Translations under genes and position numbers: made by a program
The notes under the pieces: generated by a model
What the model was told of the DNA's origin: nothing
The model's input: the letters and a program-made list of their open reading frames with translations, nothing else
Database searches by the model: none
NCBI GenBank assembly: GCA_037178625.1
Contig: CM074127.1
Coordinates: 4,836,001-4,900,000, forward strand
Source: Skeletonema tropicum
Lineage: Eukaryota; Bacillariophyta; Thalassiosirophyceae; Thalassiosirales; Thalassiosiraceae
Reading direction: 5' to 3'
Length of the DNA: 64,000 nt
Shown: positions 31,804 to 42,412 of the stretch, in pieces
Layout of the letters: the number at the start of each line of letters is the position of its first letter
How positions within the stretch are numbered: the first letter of the stretch is position 1

Positions 31804-33444
31804 CTACATGAAGCATTTGCACTTGAATCCTCGCATAAAAGCACCCGGCTCCATCATCTCTTCTGGAGTTAGTTCAACGCAACGACAATCAGATGGTTTG
31901 GGACCCTTAAGCACGCCAAGTTCGTGCAAATATAGACCCAGGACCTTTACTCCATTGATCAAATTCTTTTTATTGTACTTCTCGTTTTGTGAATGAGCCA
32001 TATCATCACATGCTCCTACTGGCAGAAGACATACATTCATTTGTGTAGCTTCTTCAAAGGCCGTGGTAATAGGAATCGATCCACCCTCTCTCGTGTAATC
32101 AGGAAGTAAACCATACACCTTTTCCGTAGCTCTAGCTGCTGCCTCAAAATTAGGATGTTTTGGATCGGACAACCAAGCCTTAGCCCCGTGAAGCAATGCC
32201 ACATTCATTTTGTTGGGTGATCCCAAGGAAGCAAAAACCTTGTTGAGATGATCAGACACACATTGCTCAATACGCTTTGGATCTTGGTCAGGTACTAAAC
32301 GAAGAGAGAATTTTCCAGTGACCTTTGCTGGAATAACTGTCTTCGCACCTGTTCCAGAAAAAGCACCTTCAATACCGTGCAATGAAAGCGTTGGATACCT
32401 CCACCTTGCCATCAACAAATCCTTCTCCTTTTCATACATCAATTTGTTCGATACGGAAGCAACTTTGTTTTCCTTCTTGTAGGATTCACAATTGAAATCG
32501 ATAGTTTCATACAATGCATCTTCTTCAGGCGTAACTTCGGCAACGTCGTCCATGATGCCAGGCACAAGTATCTTTCCGGAAGAATCAATCAACGACGCCA
32601 GAAGTTGTACTAAATCAGTCATGGCCTCATGGACTGTCCCTCCCAAGACTCCCGAGTGCAAATCTTGTTCACAGCACTGCACAGAGCAACTGAAGTAAGC
32701 CAGCCCTCTTAGTCCATACGTGAGGCATGGTTTGGAAGCACCAAGCCAATAGTTGTCACTGATGCAAAAGAAATCGACATCTGATAGGAATTTTCCATCT
32801 TTGCTGAGAATTTGAATTGCTTCGAACATGCCCTCTGATCCAGACTCCTCCATTCCCTCAAACATTAATTTGACATTGACAGGCAGGTCTACGCCTAGTT
32901 TTCTATGAGCCTGAATTACCCACAACCAAGATAACGCTGGCCCCTTGTCATCGGTGGATCCCCTACCGTATAATTTATCATCCTTCTCCGTTAGAACAAA
33001 TGGATCAGAGTCCCAACCATCTTCCTTGGTAGCAGGCTATAGAAGATTATCAATATTAAGCGTAAGAACATTATTAATTGAGCGGAGAGATAAAAGAGCA
33101 ATATACAATTTGCATAACTTTACCTGTACATCTAAATGAGCGTAACAACAAACCGTCTTCTTCAATTCGGAATTTTCCGCAGCTTTGAACTCCGCTAACA
33201 AGATAGGCGGTAATTCATTCCCATCTTCATCCACCTTCTTTGGATTAGGTAGTAATTCTGCAGTTCCACCAAGTCTTTCGATATAGGACTTGGTCCACTC
33301 TTCCATTTGGTTGATATCTTTGAGATGAGTTTGGAGGTCGGCCGATACAGAAGGAATTGCTACAGCTTCGCCTAGCTCGGCGACGTATTGTGGAACGGAG
33401 GCATCGACAAGCTCGAAGAATTGGGCTTTGAATTCGTCAGACAT
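31804..33444 (-). CDS. CNDP2: Cytosolic non-specific dipeptidase (M20 metallopeptidase, CNDP2 type)
   Basis: Exons 33444-33124 and 33036-31804 join across an 87-base GT-AG intron in phase 0, giving 517 residues against about 475 for animal CNDP2. Di-metal site residues are all visible: H103 (CCYAHLDVQ), D136 (GRGSTDDKGPALSWLWV), E170/E171 (MFEGMEESGSEG), the Asp in FFCISDNYWLG, and the late His in CDDMAHSQNEKY. The dimerisation-domain His is in CEQDLHSGVLGG, and substrate-binding GAFSGTGAKTVIPAKV and SLRLVPDQDP are conserved. It hydrolyses Cys-Gly and other dipeptides, for instance in glutathione turnover. The Cys-rich tail (DCRCVELT, FKCKCFM) is an extension. No targeting peptide, so probably cytosolic. 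Confidence 0.95.
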
Positions 33445-34310
33445 GGTTGTACTATGACTATGAGAGATATCTTTGGCTATGGCTTGGTTTGGTAGCTTTG
33501 GGCTTCTTTGGAATAATGATCGATGATGGATGATGGGGCCTGCACGCGAAGATATTTTTTGACGACATAGCCTGTCATTTAGGGGGGTATAATTCGGATG
33601 TGTCGGCTTCAAGTTCGAAAAAATCATGGAGTGATGAATGAGGAGGGATAAATTATTTGGACTACTTAAGTGCCATTCATATCGCATAGGGATTTATTTG
33701 GTTTTTGATGCAACAACAACAACAACTCTATTCTAACTCTATTGCACGGTTCTGATTGCACTATAAAACCATGAAACATGAAAATAATAATATTCCACGC
33801 TACGCTATGTACATCATGACATGTACGATGCTGCTATGTGATGCTTGCTATTCCAACCGCTAATTCGAAGGATCGGCGCCGAATATTGTTTCACAGTAAC
33901 GAAGCATCTCGCCTCGACAATATCATTATGTCGCGGCACGCGGCGGAGCTTCATTTTGGAAGATTTTGGAGTTGGGTGTGGTGAGATCGAAGATGGAGCG
34001 CCACCCTCAGACCATGTGCGAAATGTGCGAGTGAAAAGCAAGTGATCGCGCCACACGTCAAAGCAGCGAAAAGTGAAAAGTCGTTGACTTTTTACCAAAC
34101 AACAACCACCCACTTTACTTCAGTCCTCATAAACTTGTTCACATAGGAGAACAGTATTGGTAAGTGGTCATCGGCTGTTGTGGCGTTGTCGATTCAGGCC
34201 AGATGACAGAAGCCGGTTGGCGGGGGGCGGCTTCTTCATTTCTTATATTCGTGATCATGGACTAATTGATATTTTTCGTTCCTCTATCTTCATCAGGAAG
34301 ATATCGCACT
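33445..34310. other. Intergenic region with a probable 5'UTR intron of the next ORF
   Basis: No gene is seen. A GTAAGT at about 34161 and a TTCATCAG at about 34296 could be an intron in the leader of the ORF at 34311, since the latter is open upstream only to this acceptor. Confidence 0.4.
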
Positions 34311-34715
34311 ATGATTTTTGAAGCAGCAGCTGTTGAAGCAATTCAATCCGGTCTCATGAATTCCCCGGCCGGCAGTTTCATGCAACGATTGATCGGATGG
34401 ATTTCTGCCTTGAACGAACAGGTGACTGCTTTGCTCAACACCACTACCGAGTTGGCGAGACGCATCTCTCTCGTCGAGGCTTCGGCCGACAACGTTGAAG
34501 GGTTGGCGAGACGCATCTCTCTCGTCGAGGCTTCGGCCGGCAACATTGCCGGGTTGACGAGACGCATCGTTCGCGTCGAGGCTTTGGCCGACGATGCGAT
34601 TGAGGCGAATGAAGTTATGAACCGAATTGTTTGGACACAACACTCAAGGATTTCTCTTCTTGAGATGGAGTTGCGTGGGTATAACCAACAGAGCAGGATC
34701 CAGCACAGTCTCTAG
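34311..34715 (+). CDS. Small coiled-coil protein with three 17-residue repeats
   Basis: This is 134 residues from ATG 34311, chosen because the upstream frame runs into a likely leader intron. After an N-terminal helix (FMQRLIGWISALNEQVTALL) come three tandem 17-residue repeats: LARRISLVEASADNVEG, LARRISLVEASAGNIAG and the diverged LTRRIVRVEALADDAIE. The first two are almost identical in DNA (51-base period), so the duplication is recent. The heptad pattern suggests a coiled coil. The frame ends at TAG 34713-34715, but continues open to 34959 with gene-like composition (SPAPFAFGNA, SSELFVFGSTPSD), so the TAG may be a lesion. No family is recognised. Confidence 0.5.
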   Translation: MIFEAAAVEAIQSGLMNSPAGSFMQRLIGWISALNEQVTALLNTTTELARRISLVEASADNVEGLARRISLVEASAGNIAGLTRRIVRVEALADDAIEANEVMNRIVWTQHSRISLLEMELRGYNQQSRIQHSL

Positions 34716-35288
34716 CAATCACAAAATCAAGCAAGGCGCCAACAAGTCAGTCGCCGCAGGTATGCATCACCTGCACCGTTTGTATTCGTAAGTGCTCCTG
34801 CTGCATCACCTGCACCATTTGCGTTTGGCAATGCTATTGCATCATCTGAACTATTCGTATTTGGCTCTACTCCGTCGGATGTCCAACACCGACGCATGAG
34901 CCTTTGGATACTATTTAGTACGATCTTTCGGCTCATTACCGAAGCAGGTCCCTTTTAGTATCGTAGGTATCTAATCTGATTAACTTTGTAGGAGTATTTA
35001 TTTGATCTTTCGGCTCATTACCTGCTGCTTCCTACGAATGCAACGCTCTAAATAAGTTAATTAGTCTTTAGCCTTCACACACCTCGCTCTCCTCTCTAGT
35101 CGGTCGAGTTCTACATAAAGCTTTGTTCTCAATCAATGTCGAGAGAGAGTCAGTTTGCCTATCTAGAAGGGTGCCGATTGCAAACGAACATGCGTAGGGA
35201 AATCGTCATAGGCGATGTGGTCAACTTCCTCCCTGAATAGCGTAACTAATAAGTTACTTGAACTAATTGATACAGCATGCCTACGAAC
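34716..35288. other. Spacer with in-frame ORF continuation and a dispersed repeat
   Basis: Up to 34959 the frame of the preceding ORF stays open after its TAG. Bases 34938-35004 match 5573-5635 inside the hAT-like element (AGGTCCCTTTTAGTATC, then TATCTAATCTGATTAACTTT). The remainder shows no gene. Confidence 0.5.
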
Positions 35289-36320
35289 CTACGAACAAGT
35301 AGAGCGAGCAATGTCACCACCATACAACTCCGTCGATCGATCCACCTCACCATCTTTCATCGCCATAATTTGCATCTTGAAATCCAACAATATGGACAAA
35401 TGATCCGCATACCAATCCTCTCCAACATACTTGACTCCAATCTCTTCCAGTGGAATTGCAATTACGTCCTTGGCATCGTCTCCAGCGTGAGGAATCCCAC
35501 TTCCATCATTGGTTGTCATGATATCAGGGATGAATTCAAGAGCGTACGCAATGCTCACAATATGTCGTCGATTATCTCTCCGTGGGTCAGAGTACACACC
35601 AATAAGTTTGATTGCTGAATTGTTCTTATTCGGAAATGCACCACCTCCATCGCCGCCACCGCTGTGAGACGACATTAGTTGTGGTGGAATAGTTATCCCC
35701 GTCTCCTCCTGTACTTCGCGAAGTACTGCACTTTCTGTCGTTTCTCCCGTGTCAACAAAGCCTCCAATAGTTGCAAGCTGATTGGTATCTGATCTTCTGA
35801 CTACCCAAACATCATAATTGTACTCGGCTCCTCTACTAGATGGATTAGCGCGTCCATCACTCTCAGCAGTACTCCTCGGTCGTTTTTGATATAACACAAT
35901 GTCAATTGCTACAGACGGAGTACACATACAATACTCATCTTGACCACACCAGCATGATCCAGGATGATCTTGAGCAGGATGACCTCCGTGCCATGTCCGC
36001 TCTTCTCCATGTGAACAAGCTGCTGATACTGCTGCTGTATTGGATAGATTATTATTCTTTGCGGTGGTGGTTTTGAGTTGCTTCTTGTGTTGTGAGATGA
36101 GTGTGATGAATATTCCAAACATGAAGATTGTGGTCGATGCGAGTACAATTAGCATCCATGATTTAATGCTACTGTTGCTGTTAGAGGAAGAATGGTGAGG
36201 TGTGCGTCTTCTCCGTATGGTGGCCGGGGTATCCATGGTGGTGCTTCGTCCAATGACTATGGGCAAGGCAGATGTTGATGTAGTTTGACGTTGAGTAAGT
36301 CCGCTATTATGCACCACCAT
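35289..36320 (-). CDS. Membrane-anchored Nudix hydrolase
   Basis: A single frame of 343 residues from ATG 36320. A membrane segment at about residues 55-76 (SWMLIVLASTTIFMFGIFIT) follows a Ser/Arg-rich cytosolic N-terminus, implying a type II single-pass protein. The Nudix box at about residues 186-208 fits GX5EX7REUXEEXGU exactly: GFVDTGETTESAVLREVQEE then TGI. Before it, VAIDIVLYQKRP and YDVWVVRRSDTNQLATIGG give the Nudix core strands. A Cys-rich patch (CWCGQDEYCMC) lies between anchor and domain and could bind metal or form disulphides. After the box come SAIKLIGVYSDPRRDNR and HIVSIAYALEF, as in ADP-ribose/NADH-type members. The substrate cannot be read from sequence. Confidence 0.9.
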   Translation of the reverse strand: MVVHNSGLTQRQTTSTSALPIVIGRSTTMDTPATIRRRRTPHHSSSNSNSSIKSWMLIVLASTTIFMFGIFITLISQHKKQLKTTTAKNNNLSNTAAVSAACSHGEERTWHGGHPAQDHPGSCWCGQDEYCMCTPSVAIDIVLYQKRPRSTAESDGRANPSSRGAEYNYDVWVVRRSDTNQLATIGGFVDTGETTESAVLREVQEETGITIPPQLMSSHSGGGDGGGAFPNKNNSAIKLIGVYSDPRRDNRRHIVSIAYALEFIPDIMTTNDGSGIPHAGDDAKDVIAIPLEEIGVKYVGEDWYADHLSILLDFKMQIMAMKDGEVDRSTELYGGDIARSTCS

Positions 36321-36892
36321 CTATAACACCTCCTTCTGATGTTGTTCCACTGTCTATTTCTTCTCCAAAGAGCTTAACAATAACTACTTAAAATGACCCT
36401 TCATCTGCAATATGGAATATCAAGTAAATAGCAGCCTTCACCTTTTTCAGTATTCAGCCTTCAGAAAAAGACGACAAAGGGTCAAAACATAGCACTAATT
36501 CCTACGTTAATTTCTACAGAGTTCTAGATGGCACTTCTCCATAGAGGATGAAATCTGCAAGACTTTGTCAAAAATGTGCCTCTAGAGGATTCTCTGGTGC
36601 TGATCTTGCTTGCTGCTCTATGCCGTGCAGCTGCGCTTCGTTGTCTTCTAAGCCATTTATGTTTATGTATCCCAGAAGAGGAATACTAGTGTTAACAAAA
36701 TCACAAACTTATCAAATTAACTTATAAACAAATATGATCAAAGGTAACGTTGTGGGAATCCGAAGTGACCACGGGGAATGTGATATTAAATCTTCAGTCA
36801 CCCAGCTTTACAAACAACTCTTTTTCTCTTCCCACAAACCAAAAAAGTATTCACTCTTTGATTCTACATAAACATAATGTCCCGGAAACAAC
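36321..36892. other. Intergenic region, nothing found
   Basis: AT-rich sequence with only short frames. It holds the upstream region of the Nudix gene and the 3' region of the EF-hand gene. Confidence 0.4.
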
Positions 36893-37732
36893 TTAAGCAT
36901 TCTCTTCACCCTCCTTCTCTTCATCTGCTGATTTGTCATCTGCCGGTGGCATCACGAGGCACCTCGTACTAAGACGTTGAGATGCATACTTGATCTTCTC
37001 CTCCTTGGACATTGCCTTCTGCTCCTTCGAGACGCTGTCAAATTCGGCACCACAGCTGCCAAGGAATGCAATGAACTCCTGCATGTTTGGGTCGAGTAAT
37101 TGGTCCACATGGTCAGAATACGCAAAATGAAGATACATCTCATATCATACAGACTTTACATTCAAGACTTACCACAAAGTCAACTTCTCCAGAGTTATCA
37201 ATATCAATGGCAGCCCACATAGCATCAACATCTTTGTCACTAATATCGCCAACCTTACCACTCATGAGGAACTTCTTCAGTTCGTCTTTTGAGATTGTAC
37301 CACCCTTATCCTTATCAATATGGTCAAATTCCTTCTTAAGTTGTTCGGGATCTGACACGCCCAGCCGAGTCGGCGATGGTGATATTACGTGCAATGCCAC
37401 GGACGAAGTGCTTCCTTGTACCTCTTCTTCTGTGCCTCAATGGCATTACGATGGAAGAAGAATGCAACACCGCTGAAGAGGAGTACACCTAGGATGACAA
37501 ACAAGGCAATGAACCCATCCTTCATTTGCGCATCTGGCTCCACGTACGGGCTGGGCGTACAGGATATGTCATTCATCAGTCCACCACACCAATCCTCTTC
37601 AGCAGGGAAGGTTCCTGTATAGTTTGCAACTTCATCGGAAGTCATGGGTGCCTCGATAGTCTTGGGTACTTGGAACGCCTCATTGTATTCCTCAATACCA
37701 GCCAAGAACTCCTCCTCACTAATACGAACCAT
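36893..37732 (-). CDS. Single-pass membrane protein with EF-hand pair
   Basis: Exons 37732-37405, 37351-37173 and 37078-36893 give 230 residues. Exon 1 holds an acidic N-terminal domain with two Cys (DWCGGLMNDISC) and a membrane segment (FIALFVILGVLLFSGVAFFF) followed by a basic patch (EAQKKRYKEA). Two EF-hand loops follow: DKDKGGTISKDE in exon 2, and DIDNSGEVDFVE, rebuilt across the 94-base intron between exons 2 and 3. Both loops have the canonical Ca ligands. The first intron would be only 53 bases with a weak donor (C|GTCCGT); it is needed to keep the frame and is the least certain part. The C-terminus is acidic (EEKEGEENA). Likely a calcium sensor on a membrane. Confidence 0.8.
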
Positions 37733-37912
37733 CGTGGCGGTGTTGACACTTACAATAGCTCTTCATGGGAAGCAAGGTGTGAACAGCGGACAGCGGCGGC
37801 GGTATCATCATCAAAGAACACAAACGATTGAACAGAACTAAATGACATCTGGTCGGACGAAGGTGAACTCAAATGTGTTATCATCAGTGAGTTTTGCATA
37901 ACTTGCCTTCGA

Positions 37913-38552
37913 TCAGTAATCCCAAATGCGATCTTCAGAGTTGGCGTAAAGATCCAGTGGCACGGCCTATCTTGAGTGTGCCGTCGTGTTCGTGGGTGAG
38001 CGACGCATAGACCCCAGCAAAGTCAACCTGGCCATTTACCCCGCATGTGCTACCCGGTTGAGCATTCATGGCCGGAGGTTCGAAGGGGATCTGACAAAAG
38101 CCCATTGGGGCAGGTGGCTTGAAGTAGTAACGATTTACAATCAAGCGTGAACCATCGACTGTGTGATTGTAGAAACCAATGGTGCGGCTACCATCGAAGG
38201 GAGCATCATGAGTTTGGGTGACGGATTCGATATATGGGCCTGGCTGGCGAGCGCCACCGTTGACAGGGTCGAAGGATGTGACATTGACCTTGAAGTATCC
38301 GGTGAGTTTCTCCCAGCGCGTGTCCTGTAGTGGTAGTTTTCAGTACAACGAGAAGACATGAGTTGTGCACAAAATGAGTTCGAGCTTCGATTCAAAAGAT
38401 GGCGAGATGGACGAGTGAAACATGATGCCGTCACTGTAGCCAACCAACATACAACTCACCTGTCCAACGATCGTCTTGGGATAGTTGGCGTCATAGCGAA
38501 CGTCAGTGTCGCTGAGGCAGGGTTTCATAAGGGCAGATCCGCAGGCTCCCAT
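37913..38552 (-). CDS. Conserved-type unknown protein with N-terminal MGACGS (possible acylation), C-terminal +1 break
   Basis: Exon 1 (38552-38460, ending Q|GTGAGT) and exon 2 (from 38324) join in phase 0 to give DANYPKTIVGQ-DTRWEKLTGYFKVNV. The MGACGS start fits N-myristoylation plus palmitoylation. The body has ordered segments (FDGSRTIGFYNHTVDGSRLI, VNRYYFKPPAPMGFCQIPF, GVNGQVDFAGVYASLTHEHD) and may be a small beta-barrel. I do not recognise the family. The frame stops at 37935 after a low-quality tail (RATGSLRQL). Skipping one base at about 37964 gives VPLDLYANSEDRIWDY and a stop at 37913, a much more protein-like end. So an extra C is likely, either error or lesion. Confidence 0.65.
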
Positions 38553-39215
38553 GATGCTAGATTTGGTGGACGGCGATAGTTGTGTTGGATGGTTGATCTC
38601 TGGCAACTCTACCAAACTAGGATGGTGGAGAAAGATTGATATTCGATACAATATATTATGTGGAGGGGATGTTAGTGATAAAAGCAAAGATCTTGTCAGA
38701 CACAAAGAAGTATCAAGCTACAAGCTTCTTCAAGTCCATGCAAAATGTGGTAAGGTGGTCTCAGGTATGGTACTATATGGAGACTTTCCCATTTCTGCCA
38801 CACCCGCTTTCCAGGCACCATCCACCATCCAAACTTTTCTTGACAGAACAGCCCGCGCGTGTATAGATCTACGATACAGCTGACTTTCCATCTCTTACGA
38901 CTTTCGACAAAAGCAGTTCAAATACTTCTGAAATCCATTTCACCCCACTAAATCCAAATCCCAGCACTCTATCTCCAAAACTTATATCCCCCCTCTTTCA
39001 TCCGCTATGTAATTACTTTCTGACACATTCGTGATACCCCTCAATCCAGGCGGGCTGGTAGCCCTATGTTGTTATTATTTGTTACACCATTGCGCCGAGA
39101 GACCACTCGATAAGTACAATGTTATTCGATGTTCGATATTCGATATAAAAAATGACAATGATATTTTTAGCATGGTGCAGCAGCGTTACTACTAATCTGT
39201 ATTCAGCCTTCAACA
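38553..39215. other. Shared upstream region of two divergent genes
   Basis: No gene is seen. GTTATTCGATGTTCGATATTCGATAT repeats lie just upstream of the glycosyltransferase gene (about 39120-39146). Confidence 0.4.
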
Positions 39216-42200
39216 ATGATGAGGCGATTAGCAACACGAAAGAGTGATCCTCTGTTCATCAGCAACAGCAGTGGCAGCGTTAACAATGGAGGCAATGAAA
39301 ATTTACATCACATGGTAACAAACACCTCTTCTCCCAGAAGATCCATCGGCAATACGAATCATAATAATATGAACAAACTGCTACTTGGCGATGATGATTC
39401 CGCCGCAAAGAGTCGGCATGCATGGTGTCGAAAGGGAAAGTGGTCAACATCCTCCCTCCTCTCACATATCCGCCAACATGCTCACTCACTCTTCCATCAA
39501 TTTAAATGCTACCTCGAACGCATTGATCCAATCTACGCTGCGGCAATTTGCATCGTTCTTTTTGTCACAATCTGCACACTTATCATACTAGAACTAGCGC
39601 TATTATTTGGACCAAGAGGTTCCATCAAAGGTGGGGCAATCGGCCGTGCACTCGATCAATACATTAAAGACTATACGCGATATCAAACCATGAACAAGTG
39701 GAAGGAACAGGTAATCTCGGAATTGCACCTCCCTATAGTTTACACGGAACAAGATGGCGCATTGACGGATCGTCGATGGTACCCCTTTGGAGATTCTTTG
39801 AGTTCACGACCCAATTTGGCTGTTGTGGAGGTGTTATTGAGAGAGAGGCGGCGGAAGGATCGATTGGGGAAGATGATTTATGATGCTGTGATGGATTATG
39901 GGAGTGCATGTTCTTCGCAGAAACAACAGATAATGGGAGTTGCTGGTACTTCTATGCAGCAGCAATTACCAATGGTAGTGTTGCAATTGCAAACGAAGGA
40001 TGGGCAGCAGGTACAAATGACAAAGTTACTTCCGTATTGGTTGACAAGTTTGCCTGCACTTAATACTGTCGAGACAGTGACGGTTGATAATTCAGATATT
40101 GATCCGACAAATACTGATTTGAAAGAACAGCTACTTCAACTCCTCGAGATCAAATATGATTCTGAAGAGCGACAAAGAATGACGAGTTCATCTATACCAC
40201 AATCGATACTGAACTGTCCAAAGTTCATTGCCAACAAGAAAGATAATTATTATGCAATACGGACAGATCCAACATTGCATTGCCTTGGATACTTTTTGGG
40301 TGGGATGCAGTTGGGAGATGACAGTCAAATATTGCATCAAGCCAGACCGCATATTACCAGTATATTCACCACCTCATTATACACTCATGCAACCAAGAGT
40401 GCCTCCTGCAGGTCCAAAGTGGGTTACACGGTATTATCACATACTCCCACTCCAGATGATCAAGTTAGAAAGTCATCGTCAATCTGGAATCATGTATCCA
40501 CAATCTTTTCGGCATTCCCACCAAGTCATCCGGCATATCTATGCCTGCCACCATTACATCCGAATAGGCAGGTGGGTATATCGCCGTACAATACTGCAAA
40601 TGAAGAACTGAGTTTTCAATCGACATTTGTCAATAATCTTTTAACTGCATATGAGAGTAAGCGACTGGATGATTCGAAGAGTACCGGATCAGGATTTTGG
40701 GGAGTTGCGACGCTACCATGTGAATTTGATGATTTCAACGATAGTACACATCATGCTGCGAGTTGTTGCAATCAGGTTTCTGTTTCCATGCTCGACTCAA
40801 TCGAGGGAGAATCCGTGGAACATCGTTTGATGAACGATGAAAGGGTGGACAAACCGAGTCACCACTTATTGTTTACGTTTGTTAATGTTCCAGAATTGGA
40901 GCATACTATGGAGGAAAGCCCAACACAAGTTTCTGTATCAATAAGCGAAAATATTCCGCAAAGCAAGAGCAAGAGGACACAAGCATTGCGATACAAGGAA
41001 TCGATCCAAAAGAAGATGCGACATAAATCATGGACGTGCGAACCAGGCTGGTGGTGTAATCGTTGTCTTCAGGCTTCTGTGTATGGATCCTTTTCCAATT
41101 GCTCGCTTATATGTGGCAAATGCGGCCCAGAGTTTATTTGCAATGGAAGAGAGAAGGAAACACAAATTGACATCAATGTTGGGGTTAGAGGGTTGAGCTT
41201 GCCTCAGGCTAAGCCTTTGCTATCAGCCCATAATCATCATCATCAGCGGATACCTCGTATAATTCACCAAACCTATTTTGAAGACATTACAAAGGAAAAA
41301 TTTCCACAACTTGTTCGACTGCAGAATTCGTGGAAGGCATCAGGATGGGAATATCGTTTCTATTCCGACGACACAGCTCGAGAGTATATCCGAGCAAACT
41401 ATCCAGAACGCTTCGTTTCTGTCTTTGACACTCTTCTGCCTGGCGCTTACAAGGCTGATTTTTTTCGGTATTTAGTCCTGTTCAAAGAAGGTGGAATTTA
41501 TGCTGATATCGATGTGATGTTAGATACAAATTTGGATCAATTTATTACGCCCGACTTGGCATTTTTTGCACCAATAGATTCTGTTGGAGTTTATGCCGAC
41601 GAGAGTTTTTGTTTATGGAACGGTCTGATTGGTTCCGCACCTGCTCATCCTGCCCTGGCCAATGCGATTGAGTGGATGGTCAATCTTGTGTCAACTCGTG
41701 GTGACTTGTATGATGTGGAGAGAGCAGTGTGTGAAGTTACAGGGATCAATAAACTTGAGAATTGGAAGGTCCGAGCAGAGCCTGGCTTAGTGCTGAGTGG
41801 ACCTTGTGCTCTTGGCCTCGCAACCAACAATGCACTTGGGAAAGATTCGCTCTCCAAGTTTGTCCCAGGTTTGATGCAGTTATCATCGGTTGAATTCGCC
41901 CCTGGAAAGTTGCACCGCGAAAGTGATGATGTTATCGGAGACGTGATGATTTTGGTTGTAAGTTGGGCTATATACTGTTTGTGTGCAGTGTTTTGTGAAC
42001 TCATTTTGAATTTCGACTCACTCTCACTTGACTTATTTACTTACAGGCGGACAAGTCCGACCTTGGTTCTTTTCGCTTTAGCGATCCCGAGAGAAACATC
42101 ATCTTTGCTTCTACGGACATGCCAGGGCTTAGTAAAGCACCGCTGGTTTACGACGAAGGAGGGGGTATGCGCAACAGCAATAAGAAGAAAAGGAAGCTAC

Positions 42201-42313
42201 TGCCTCATTACAGTGTAACAAACCACGGTGATGCGCTCTGGGGGACTCACGACGTCTATGCAGATGACTTAGCTAGCCCTGAAAGGATTCGAATAGAATT
42301 ACACTACGAGTGA
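39216..42313 (+). CDS. Large type II membrane glycosyltransferase (DXD sugar-binding family)
   Basis: Exon 1 (39216-41957) and exon 2 (42047-42313) join in phase 0, giving 1002 residues. A Golgi-type anchor lies at about residues 108-130 (IYAAAICIVLFVTICTLIIL). The catalytic domain, about residues 680-880, matches the Gly_transf_sug/OCH1-like family: IPRIIHQTYFEDI, GWEYRFYSDDTAREYI, AYKADFFRYLVLFKEGGIYA, then DIDVML with the DXD that binds metal and nucleotide sugar (about residue 764), and later FCLWNGLIGSAPAHPAL. A Cys/Trp-rich stretch precedes it (WTCEPGWWCNRCLQ, CSLICGKCGPEFIC), possibly a lectin-like module. The long N-terminal region is unrecognised. The C-terminal NHGDALWGTHDVYADD ends the family core. 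Probable role: mannose or N-acetylglucosamine-type transfer onto glycoproteins. Confidence 0.9.
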
Positions 42314-42412
42314 ATAAATGCAATGTAAATAATCTACGACGTCGCTTAGCTTTACGCGTTCAATGAAACAGATGATATGCAGCATGTACAAAAATTACAA
42401 ATGCCTCTCTCC

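Noticed and set aside
37936..38552. Calling this gene a lipocalin
   Set aside because: The strand-rich look suggests a small beta-barrel, but the lipocalin GXW signature is not seen, so it is left as unknown.
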